Assembly: GCA_002354335.1 (NCBI GenBank)
Contig: DELI01000007.1
Span: 72,590 to 136,589, forward strand
DNA length: 64,000 bases
Source: Sphingobacterium sp. UBA2700
GTDB lineage: Bacteria; Bacteroidota; Bacteroidia; Sphingobacteriales; Sphingobacteriaceae
Reading direction: 5' to 3'
The position numbers and the translations under genes are program-made. This document shows, one piece after another, positions 8,960 to 16,593 of the stretch (position 1 is its first letter; every line of letters begins with the position of its first letter). Under the pieces are notes generated by a model. The model made no database searches and was not told where the DNA came from. It was given only the letters and a program-made list of their open reading frames with translations.

Positions 8960-10513
8960 TTAATGAACATGCTGCTCAATCCCTTTATTCGGCTGATCAG
9001 AATAGATGATATAACTATTCATATCTACCCAATACCCAGGCTTTTCTTCCGTCTGCACGAGCTTTACTTTATGCTTTCCTTTTGGAAGATCATACACCCA
9101 AAAGATCTCATCTTTTCTCCTCAAATAGTTTGTCGGATGTATAAATGATGCATGTTTCTTACCATCAATATAGATATCCAGCGGGATATCAAAATCAGGC
9201 ATGCTCTTCTCATTTTTCTTAGCAGCACCTACCAGTACAAAACCTGTACCCTCGATCTCAAACTCATAGCTACCTTTCAACTGCTTGTTCACCCCCACTT
9301 TACGAACAGGGTAAACCCCATCAAAAGCCTTCTCGAATCGTACGGCAACAGGTTGCTGAACCTTAATCTCCACGTCGTTCTTACTCACTTTTCCGCCATT
9401 ACGTTTAATCATCTCTAGCGCATGGTTGAAGCTCATTTTATATACACGGTTCAACGATGTTTTAGTGTATTTGAAATCGATGTCTTCCGCTTCAGCCAAT
9501 CCCATTTTCCAATATTTAGGGATCTTGCTGTAGCCATACATCGTGCCCAGGATACCTGCGGCACTTGCCGGATTACAGTCTGAATCCTGACCAGCACGTG
9601 TAGAAATCTCTAAGGTTTGTGTGAAATCACCCGCGCCATATAAAAGGCCAAGCACAACATAAGCCGCATTCACTTTCGCGTCGATGTTGTAAGGCATGTG
9701 CACGCCTTCAGGACAGCCAACTTCTTCAGCCCATTTTTGCTGAATTTCAAACCAGTTGCGCTTCCAGTTGTCCGGATGTTCTTTATGCCACTGAATCACA
9801 TCAGCAATACATTGATAGAATTCGCTTTCTGCCGGAATAGTCTTCAATGCTTCCGTAACGATGTAATTGATGTCGTCAGAAACAAAGGCTAAGGTGTACA
9901 TGGCGCCAATATAAACACCACCATACCAGCCGTCGCCATAGTTCATGATGTGACCGATCTTATCACTGATATCCGACGCGGTATTTGGCATACCAGGACT
10001 CATTAAGCCCGCGAAGTCAGCCTCGATTTGATAGTCAATATCATCCGCATGCGGATTGTTCTTCCAGTGGCCCGATTCCGGAGCCTTTATGCCTGTCAAA
10101 ATATTATAGCGTGCAGCTTGATTCGCGTGCCATAGCGAGTAGCTTGCATTCGCAAATGCATTCGCGAAAGAGTCTACTGGTGCATCCATACCCACACGAT
10201 CATAAACCTCAACGAAGGTCAGATCCATATAGATATCATCATATAAATGCGGATTATGAACCATCGTACTTTTGATATAGCCATCGTACCAGGCGAGGTT
10301 CTCATAGTCTTGAATGAACGTGCCACGGTATCGGAATTCTGTTGGACCACCAAAGGTTACACCAATGGTCTGCCCCGCCCATCCGCCTTTAATCTTATCT
10401 TGTAATTCCGCCTTTGTCAGCTTGACTTTCGCAGGCTGTTGGGCAACGACTACATTGCCAGCACAGATTAAACCAACTCCTAATAAAAGGGTACTCCAAA
10501 GCGATCTTTTCAT
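8960..10513 (-). CDS. Exported ADP-ribosylglycohydrolase-family protein
   Basis: A 517-residue protein with a signal peptide (about 1-24, ending VVVAQQ), so periplasmic or surface-exposed. Residues about 30-365 form an ADP-ribosylglycohydrolase-type all-helical domain: GGWAGQTIGVTFGGPTE near the start, YDDIYMD (91-97) and the metal-binding GQDSDCNPASAAG (308-320) with Asp310 and Asp312. The last 130 residues look like a beta-rich carbohydrate-binding-type module. The family hydrolyses N- or O-glycosidic bonds of ADP-ribose; the exact substrate here is unknown. It is the last gene of a minus-strand operon after ribokinase and a sugar permease, so release of ribose for import is the likely task. 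Confidence 0.85.
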   Translation of the reverse strand: MKRSLWSTLLLGVGLICAGNVVVAQQPAKVKLTKAELQDKIKGGWAGQTIGVTFGGPTEFRYRGTFIQDYENLAWYDGYIKSTMVHNPHLYDDIYMDLTFVEVYDRVGMDAPVDSFANAFANASYSLWHANQAARYNILTGIKAPESGHWKNNPHADDIDYQIEADFAGLMSPGMPNTASDISDKIGHIMNYGDGWYGGVYIGAMYTLAFVSDDINYIVTEALKTIPAESEFYQCIADVIQWHKEHPDNWKRNWFEIQQKWAEEVGCPEGVHMPYNIDAKVNAAYVVLGLLYGAGDFTQTLEISTRAGQDSDCNPASAAGILGTMYGYSKIPKYWKMGLAEAEDIDFKYTKTSLNRVYKMSFNHALEMIKRNGGKVSKNDVEIKVQQPVAVRFEKAFDGVYPVRKVGVNKQLKGSYEFEIEGTGFVLVGAAKKNEKSMPDFDIPLDIYIDGKKHASFIHPTNYLRRKDEIFWVYDLPKGKHKVKLVQTEEKPGYWVDMNSYIIYSDQPNKGIEQHVH

Positions 10514-10564
10514 GTTTTTCTTTTTATTATAGGTTTGTATTTATTTTCTTTTTGAATGTTACAA

Positions 10565-11569
10565 CTAGCTCCCTGACCAAATAATAAGGCCCAACCCGGC
10601 GATAAAGCACAGAAACATCGCCAGCAACAGGGAATTTACCTTACTGTCGGCTCCTTTGAATTCTTTCCATACCAGTACGCCCCATAGAGCAGCGACCAGA
10701 GTCGCCCCCTGTCCCAAGCCATAGGAAATAGCTGGGCCCGCTTTACCGGCTGCAATCAGATTTAGAATGTTGCCCAAGCCCCAAATACTTCCACCCAGGA
10801 TACCAATTAAGTGATAGCGGAATGAACCCGCAAAATACTCGCTATAGGTTAGCGGTTTGCCCTCCAACGGTTTTTTCATCAGTACACTGTTGAAAACGAT
10901 GTTGCTCAGGAAAATTCCTACAGCAAATACCACAAAAGCGCTATAAGGCGTCATTTTACCAGCCGCCGGCTGTTGGAAATTTTCTAAATCCATACCTGAT
11001 GCCAGGAAAGGATAGAACGAGGACATCAAGAAACCAGCGATAACCGATATGATGATCCACTTTCCGATGCCTGCTTTTTCGCTTCCGCCTTTATGCTTTT
11101 TGAAGGCAACAGCGTTCAGGATGATTGCCAAAGTGACCAAGCCAACACCCAAAAACAAAAGGGTAGGGTCGCCTTTCTGCTGAATCATATAGTTAAAAAA
11201 CACGCCCGCAACCAAGGCAATACCGATGCCAATGGGGAAGGCAACAGACATCCCTGCTGCCGCAATGGCTGCCGTTAAAAGGATATTAGCCAGGTTGAAG
11301 AGCACGCCGCTCAATAAGGCATTTAAAATATTGCTTGAACTCGTCTGGGCTATATCTTCTAGAAAAGGTCTCCCTTGTTCGCCCATGCTGCCCAGAGTAA
11401 AGGCGCTCAGTAGGGAAAAAATGAGGATACCGATTACATAATCCCAATAAAAAAGCTCAAAACGCCAGCCCTTTTGACTGATCTTTTGTGTGTTTGCCCA
11501 AGACCCCCAACAGATCATGGTGATAAAGCAAAACAGCACTGCCACATTATAATCAGATACAATAAACAT
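10565..11569 (-). CDS. GRP/DMT-superfamily sugar permease, probably for ribose
   Basis: A 334-residue integral membrane protein with about ten hydrophobic segments. ITMICWGSWANTQK near the N-terminus and the internal symmetry of two similar halves (FNLANILLTAAIAAAG; GLGNILNLIAAGKAGPAISY) match the glucose/ribose porter and rhamnose-symporter-like branch of the drug/metabolite transporter superfamily. It lies 36 bases after the ribokinase stop and 51 before the ADP-ribosylglycohydrolase gene, all on the minus strand. Ribose as substrate is inferred from this context; another pentose or a nucleoside is possible. Confidence 0.8.
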   Translation of the reverse strand: MFIVSDYNVAVLFCFITMICWGSWANTQKISQKGWRFELFYWDYVIGILIFSLLSAFTLGSMGEQGRPFLEDIAQTSSSNILNALLSGVLFNLANILLTAAIAAAGMSVAFPIGIGIALVAGVFFNYMIQQKGDPTLLFLGVGLVTLAIILNAVAFKKHKGGSEKAGIGKWIIISVIAGFLMSSFYPFLASGMDLENFQQPAAGKMTPYSAFVVFAVGIFLSNIVFNSVLMKKPLEGKPLTYSEYFAGSFRYHLIGILGGSIWGLGNILNLIAAGKAGPAISYGLGQGATLVAALWGVLVWKEFKGADSKVNSLLLAMFLCFIAGLGLIIWSGS

Positions 11570-11605
11570 AATTCTTCGGTTTAAAGGTTATCCATCCCTA
11601 ATGAC

Positions 11606-12523
11606 TTAGTCAAAGTAGGTCAGGAGAATTTCATTTCTATATGGAATAGAAGACTGAGCTCCCATTTTTGTCACCGCAATAGCAGCCGCGCGGCAGGCAA
11701 AAGTAACCGCATTTTTCAGGCTCTTGCCTTCTGATAATGCAACGGCAAACGCTCCGTTAAATACATCGCCTGCGGCGGTACTGTCTACTGCTTCTACTTT
11801 TGGCGCTTCAATATGCTGCACATCGTCTTCCGTGAGCAAAATAGCACCTTCTTCGCCCAAAGTGATAATGACCGTTTTGACCCCCAGCGCTTGAATTTTC
11901 TTCGCCGCAGCAATGGCGCTATCCACATCGCTGATGGGATGCTTGGATAAGGCTTCCGCTTCGTGCGCATTCGGTGTAATGATATCTATCTTATCCAACA
12001 ATTTGGATACTGCCGCATTCATGGGTGCGGGATTTAAAATCACGGTAATCTGCTTCGAGCGCGCATACCTGATGGCCGCCTCGACCGTTTCCATCGGAAT
12101 TTCCAACTGCACCAGCAATACGCCAGCCTGCGGATACTTGTCGAAAGCATCCTGTACGTTCGCCTCGTTCAAGAAAGCGTTCGCCCCAGGAGCAACAACA
12201 ATGCTATTTTCGCCCTTATCATCCACCGTGATCAAGGCAATGCCCGAAGGGCTGTTCATCTCTGCATAGATCCCGCCGATATCGACACCTTCATCGTCGA
12301 AAATCTTTGATGACTGCTTCCCGAAGATGTCATTGCCTATCTTGCTGATGAACGTTACATCGCCACCGAGACGAGCCACAGCAACGGCCTGGTTGGCGCC
12401 TTTGCCGCCGGGGTTCATAAAAAAAGTACCCCCCAAAACGGTCTCCCCTGGTTTAGGAATATGATCTGTTTTGACGACCATGTCCATATTTGTGCTGCCG
12501 ACTACGACTATTTTATTTTTCAT
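11606..12523 (-). CDS. rbsK: Ribokinase (PfkB family)
   Basis: A 305-residue cytoplasmic kinase that would phosphorylate D-ribose at O5 with ATP. The N-terminal GSTNMDMVVKTDHIPKPGET, the sugar-binding NPGGKGANQAVAVARLG (about 37-53) and the PfkB signature DSTAAGDVFNGAF (247-259) with catalytic Asp253 are all present, and the length is normal. It is the first gene of the minus-strand operon with the permease and ADP-ribosylglycohydrolase. The 144-base gap to the divergent gene at 12700 holds the operon promoter, which I cannot pin down. Confidence 0.93.
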   Translation of the reverse strand: MKNKIVVVGSTNMDMVVKTDHIPKPGETVLGGTFFMNPGGKGANQAVAVARLGGDVTFISKIGNDIFGKQSSKIFDDEGVDIGGIYAEMNSPSGIALITVDDKGENSIVVAPGANAFLNEANVQDAFDKYPQAGVLLVQLEIPMETVEAAIRYARSKQITVILNPAPMNAAVSKLLDKIDIITPNAHEAEALSKHPISDVDSAIAAAKKIQALGVKTVIITLGEEGAILLTEDDVQHIEAPKVEAVDSTAAGDVFNGAFAVALSEGKSLKNAVTFACRAAAIAVTKMGAQSSIPYRNEILLTYFD

Positions 12524-12699
12524 GTTTGCTTAGGTTTATTTGAAAAGATTCCTAAAATTAAATGCAAACCCATAAATAAAAAGACAAAAAGTTTAGTTAT
12601 CATATATTCCTAATTGCAATAAATGCTATTAAGTAAGGTTGCATTTTATTAATAATTAGTATATTAGTGTTTGTAAAACCTACAATTCTCGATAAACCT

Positions 12700-14169
12700 A
12701 TGTCCTACCAAGATCTTGAAAAACTGATATATTCCCTGTCCTCATCGGAGAAAAAGCAATTCCAGCTCTATACGAACCAATCGAAGAATGAAAAATACTA
12801 TGCATTGCTCTTCCAAATCATTCTGGAACATAGAAACAAGCAGGGTTCCCAATGGCAGCAGGATTTTCGACAGCGATATCCCGGCGTATCCTTAGAAAGC
12901 ACGGCAAATTACCTCTTTAAAGTACTTACCGATGTGCTGTTGCAAATCCGGATCGAACAAGACTCCTGGTTTCAACAGTATTATGGTCTGATGAAGGCGC
13001 GTTTATGTTTCGAACGCTCTATTCCAGACAAGGGTCTGAAAGAGATACAGGCGGTATATAAAAAAGCGAATCAAACGGAAAACTTCATTAATAAATACAG
13101 CGCGTTGCGCATGGAATTGGACGTGCTTCACAGTTCAAAATTCTCGAATTATAATGAGCAGGAAATCGTCGACAAGCAAATGGAGGCGAAATTGGCGCTT
13201 CAATCCATTCGCGAAGTGCAGGAGCATTACAGTCTTTACGAGCAATTAAATATCCGTTTGGCCCATAACCCTACATTGGATCAATATACAGATGATTTGA
13301 TCCTTGGCGAGTTGAGTTTATCTTTTCGGGGCAATAAGAGCCGCTTCGAAACACAGAAGCTACATTTGCTTTTTCAGGCTTTTTATTTCATTCATAAAGG
13401 CGAGTACCGCTCGGCATTGCAGATTTTTAAGGAGCTCTCGAAGTTATTTGAAGCGAATCTTTCCATGTGGAACTTCCCACCCTATGATTACCTATCAACA
13501 TTAGATGGTATCTTGAACAGTCTTGGAAATATGAGGCAATACACGGAAATGCAGGGTTACATTGATAAACTGGCTGAGTTGCAGCGAGGCAATTATACCG
13601 AACATTTTCACAACCTGGCAAAGCTTACTATCGCTTGCTATGAATTGCAGAAGCTGCTTGGCGAGCGGAAGATTAGCGAAGCGGCAGAATTTATCCAAAA
13701 TGCCAAAGAAAGTCACCTGCAGATCCATATCGGGGATGTGGAGAAGACCATGGAATGGTATTTCTTACTGGCTTCCACCAGTTTCTATTCCGGTAATTAT
13801 GCAGCATGCAAAAAGATATTGAATGAAATGTTTGATCATTGTGTCCATGGCACGCGCTACAGCATTTATCGAGCGGCCAAATTACTCTATCTAAAAACAA
13901 TATACGAGCTGCACGATTGCGATTACATGGAATCGGAAGTGCGCGCACATAAAAGGCAGTTGCAGAAACTCGGCAAGCGGTATAACACGGAAAACATGGT
14001 ATTTCGATTAATTGCGACCGAACCAAAGCGGCGTGGCAACGAATGGAAAAGGAAAACGCTCGGCAGCTATCAAAGTCAATTGATGGAACTGCAAGCCAAC
14101 CAAAAGGGCGAGCCACTATTGCGTTATTTCGACTATGAGAGCTGGGTGAACCGATTACTGAAAACCTAA
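12700..14169 (+). CDS. Large helical protein of unknown function
   Basis: A 489-residue protein that is soluble and predicted almost wholly helical. I start it at the ATG at 12700 (MSYQDLEKLIYSLSSSEKKQ) rather than the in-frame GTG at 12667. There is no signal peptide. Helix pairs such as KGEYRSALQIFKELSKLFEA, ISEAAEFIQNAKESH and GNYAACKKILNEMFDHCVHG suggest degenerate TPR-like repeats, and hence a scaffold role. It converges on the zinc-ribbon gene with only seven bases between stops. I do not recognise a family. Confidence 0.8.
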   Translation: MSYQDLEKLIYSLSSSEKKQFQLYTNQSKNEKYYALLFQIILEHRNKQGSQWQQDFRQRYPGVSLESTANYLFKVLTDVLLQIRIEQDSWFQQYYGLMKARLCFERSIPDKGLKEIQAVYKKANQTENFINKYSALRMELDVLHSSKFSNYNEQEIVDKQMEAKLALQSIREVQEHYSLYEQLNIRLAHNPTLDQYTDDLILGELSLSFRGNKSRFETQKLHLLFQAFYFIHKGEYRSALQIFKELSKLFEANLSMWNFPPYDYLSTLDGILNSLGNMRQYTEMQGYIDKLAELQRGNYTEHFHNLAKLTIACYELQKLLGERKISEAAEFIQNAKESHLQIHIGDVEKTMEWYFLLASTSFYSGNYAACKKILNEMFDHCVHGTRYSIYRAAKLLYLKTIYELHDCDYMESEVRAHKRQLQKLGKRYNTENMVFRLIATEPKRRGNEWKRKTLGSYQSQLMELQANQKGEPLLRYFDYESWVNRLLKT

Positions 14170-14176
14170 CAGCATG

Positions 14177-14680
14177 CTAGGAGCGTTTTTTTGCGCGCTG
14201 AATCAGTTTTAATAAATAGTCTCTGTTTTTTGAAGAGCTGACACCTTTTGGAAGGCGGCTACCTATGCTGCGGTTCATATACAATATTCCCGAGCGTCGG
14301 CGGTGCTGATCTTTGATATGTCGTTCGATAACCTCCAAGTGTTGTTCATTATATGCCCATAGCAGTCCATGCACCGTGTCCATTTGATACCAAACGCTGA
14401 AACCAAAGAAGGGATCGATTGGCGCATTCATATGGAGAACGCGACCGTATACAGCTTTCCCACGGCTGTTCTGGTAGAAGAGAACTTTCGGTGTATTCGC
14501 CAGCCGTATCGCATATCCGCAAGAAGAACACGAAAACCGAACCCGCTCTTCGATTTCATCTCTCGACGCATTCGCCATCGCCCCAATAACCAATGCTTTC
14601 TTCTGACATTTTGGACATAGCACATCAATGCGCTCTATAAAATCGCTATTTTGAACCGAATAGGCGTTAACTGACTCCAT
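14177..14680 (-). CDS. Zinc-ribbon protein of unknown function
   Basis: A 167-residue cytoplasmic protein. CPKC (Cys22, Cys25) and CSSC (Cys51, Cys54) form a plausible zinc ribbon, and the C-terminus is basic (SSKNRDYLLKLIQRAKKRS). The middle (about 60-130) has a globular look with FGFSVWYQMDTVHGLLWAYN. Zinc ribbon plus basic tail suggests nucleic acid binding, but no named family is recognised. It is a lone gene between a convergent neighbour and an intergenic repeat region. Confidence 0.75.
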   Translation of the reverse strand: MESVNAYSVQNSDFIERIDVLCPKCQKKALVIGAMANASRDEIEERVRFSCSSCGYAIRLANTPKVLFYQNSRGKAVYGRVLHMNAPIDPFFGFSVWYQMDTVHGLLWAYNEQHLEVIERHIKDQHRRRSGILYMNRSIGSRLPKGVSSSKNRDYLLKLIQRAKKRS

Positions 14681-14761
14681 TTGTTAATTCGTAGATCGTT
14701 TTTATTGTAGGGTAGATGGTCATATCTTATTGCAAAGATAGAGCTTGATAAGCGCAGCACT

Positions 14762-14786
14762 AATACCTAGTATCAGGTATTTTTTA
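14762..14786 (+). terminator. Terminator-like hairpin
   Basis: AATACCT / AGGTATT (14762-14768, 14775-14781) with a six-base loop, followed by TTTTT. It could end plus-strand transcripts from the gene at 12700 that run antisense through the zinc-ribbon gene. Confidence 0.45.
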
Positions 14787-14837
14787 ATGTTTGGTTATTC
14801 ATTGTACGAGAATCTGACGGCTCTTGTTTTGGTTAGT

Positions 14838-14910
14838 CCCCTTTCAAAGCCCTTTCAAACCCAATGTATAACCCTTTCATAACCGCTCGGAAAGGGCTAA
14901 GCATTGGGTG
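14838..14910 (+). repeat. Dispersed intergenic hairpin repeat, copy A
   Basis: Two CCCTTTC direct repeats, then a nested hairpin: CCCAATG (14860-14866), CCCTTTC (14872-14878), GAAAGGG (14890-14896), CATTGGG (14902-14908). It shares CCCAATGTATA and ACCGCTCG.AAAGGGCT with the copy at 37228 and, inverted, with the copy at 63506. It lies between the zinc-ribbon gene and the AraC-type regulator, in a 400-base gap that is largely made of repeats. Confidence 0.75.
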
Positions 14911-14958
14911 TGGAAGGAGAGAGGATGGGGATTTAGACCTTTGATATTAGAACGTGTC

Positions 14959-14997
14959 TTGAACCAGGATAGGAAGGATTTAAGGGTTGGCAGTATC
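14959..14997 (+). repeat. GAACCAGG element, single copy
   Basis: TTGAACCAGGATAGGAAGGA followed by TTTAAGGGTTGGCAGTATC. It matches, with few changes, the units repeated in both orientations at 63621-63852. Confidence 0.7.
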
Positions 14998-15040
14998 GGG
15001 CGTGTTGTCTTCCGTTCCTGATATTCAAAACAGACAGGGG

Positions 15041-15080
15041 TCTAAAATCTAACGTCTAAAATCTCATATCTAATATCTAA
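15041..15080 (-). repeat. TTAGAT-type element after a stop codon
   Basis: Read on the minus strand, TTAGATATTAGATATGAGA and TTTTAGACGTTAGATTTTAG follow the TAA of the AraC-type gene directly. The same words follow the stop codon of the gene ending at 63414. It is a short-period degenerate repeat of TTAGA(T/C) words. Confidence 0.65.
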
Positions 15081-16175
15081 TTATGGAATCTTCTTTGTTT
15101 TTTTGATTACTTTTTCCCTATAATCGTGGGGGCTGCATTTCTTTTCGATCTTGAAATGCCTGTAGAAGGAAGCTCGTGAATTGAAACCACATTGAAAGGC
15201 CAGTTCGTCGATAGCGATATTCAGCACCTCTTTTTCCAATTCCAGACAAGCCGCGTCGATTCGTAGAATATTGATGGCTTGTATAAATCCGAATCCAAAT
15301 AAGCTTTTGAATAATAGATTAATCTGTTGCTGCGTTAATTTGAGATCTTTTTTTATTTTCTCGACGTTGAAGGCAGCGGCTAGATAGGGGTGAGTTGCGA
15401 GATATTGCAAGATTTTCTCTTGGTCGTTGCTGTGGGGGAGGTTTGTTTTAATCCCGATGGAGGGAATCGCTTGCTGAATATGATTAATCCTGCTGATCAA
15501 GCTGCTGTCGGAACTGAGATGACGATTCAGGAGGTTGAAGAAATAGTTGTGTATGATTATCATGACGATCAACATGATCAGGTAGACGAAGTTGCTGGAT
15601 GCGCCATAGGTTTTAGACAGCGAAGATCCGTTGTAGGACAGGGCATAGGGTATTTCGAAGGAAGCCAACAGCAGCATCATCATGGTAAAGAAGAAGTACT
15701 TTTTTTGATTCGGATTATTCTCTCTCACCTTCGAGGTTGCTTTAAACAAAAGGACGGTGGGATAGAGAAGCCAACTGATGCCAAAGGAGATGTATAAGAT
15801 TTTTAGATAAGCTATGCCGTATAGGTTTCTGAATTCTTCGGAAACAAGAAAGATAATATAGACGCTTAGAAATAAGAAAAAGGGCAGAAGATTGTAGAAA
15901 AGGGTCTGTTTCGAGAATTTGTCGTGATCCATAGAAACAAATAACTGGAAAAGTAAAGGGCCGTAAATCAGGCCGACCGGCGCGCCCAGATCGACATACC
16001 TTAATTGGGGTATAATTTCTCTGAAGATGCCCCCATAAATCGCATGAAGTCCAACAAGGCAGTTGAAAATAAGAATGACTTCGTCGAATTTTGTTTTTAA
16101 GGGGAGTCGTTTGTAGTAGCGTAAATTAATACAGCTAAAAACGACGATAACCGTAAATAAGATTAAACTGAACAT
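15081..16175 (-). CDS. Membrane-anchored AraC-family transcriptional regulator
   Basis: A 364-residue protein starting at the ATG at 16175 (MFSLILFTVIVVFSCIN); an in-frame TTG at 16232 is possible but would put polar residues before the first membrane segment. About residues 1-215 hold six to seven hydrophobic segments. The last 95 residues are an AraC-type double helix-turn-helix, with ELAFQCGFNSRASFYRHFKI as its second helix pair. Such proteins sense a signal at the membrane and bind DNA directly. It is divergent from the susC-susD pair at 16594-21437 and is the obvious candidate regulator of it. Confidence 0.88.
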   Translation of the reverse strand: MFSLILFTVIVVFSCINLRYYKRLPLKTKFDEVILIFNCLVGLHAIYGGIFREIIPQLRYVDLGAPVGLIYGPLLFQLFVSMDHDKFSKQTLFYNLLPFFLFLSVYIIFLVSEEFRNLYGIAYLKILYISFGISWLLYPTVLLFKATSKVRENNPNQKKYFFFTMMMLLLASFEIPYALSYNGSSLSKTYGASSNFVYLIMLIVMIIIHNYFFNLLNRHLSSDSSLISRINHIQQAIPSIGIKTNLPHSNDQEKILQYLATHPYLAAAFNVEKIKKDLKLTQQQINLLFKSLFGFGFIQAINILRIDAACLELEKEVLNIAIDELAFQCGFNSRASFYRHFKIEKKCSPHDYREKVIKKTKKIP

Positions 16176-16593
16176 GGCAGTCGATTTAAGGCAGATGTAA
16201 ATTTCCTCTCGTCCTCCCGAACCTATCGCCAAAGTTAATCATCGATAGGCATGTGTGATAAACAATTTCTTAAAATCTGTATCAATTTTCTCGATTTGAA
16301 GAGAATCGGCAAGATGTTGCGAAAAAATTGAAGCCGAAGAAGGACGAGCTGTGAATACCTGCATACAGATTGTTCGGCGCTCTGCGTATATATTTTACCG
16401 CTTTCCTCATAAAAATATCCTATTCTCATAACAAAATGGTTACAATGACGTTAAAAGTATAGCCGTTCGTTCTGCTGTGTAATAAATTAGGATGCTTTTT
16501 CCTTATTGCTTAAACGTTTTACCTAAACCGTCCATAGCCGTTATACGTAGAGTGATTTATGATTACGATTCTTTTAACATTTTATTTAAACAT
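16176..16593. promoter_or_regulatory. Divergent region between AraC-type regulator and susC
   Basis: About 420 bases without a credible gene. It holds a 7-bp inverted repeat CCTATCG/CGATAGG (16222-16228, 16243-16249) 47 bases upstream of the regulator's ATG, a possible operator or 5'UTR hairpin. No promoter consensus is clear. Confidence 0.45.

Noticed and set aside
13691..14116. 141-residue minus-strand frame inside the helical protein gene
   Set aside because: Lies wholly opposite a 489-codon gene with a coherent helical protein; low-quality composition.
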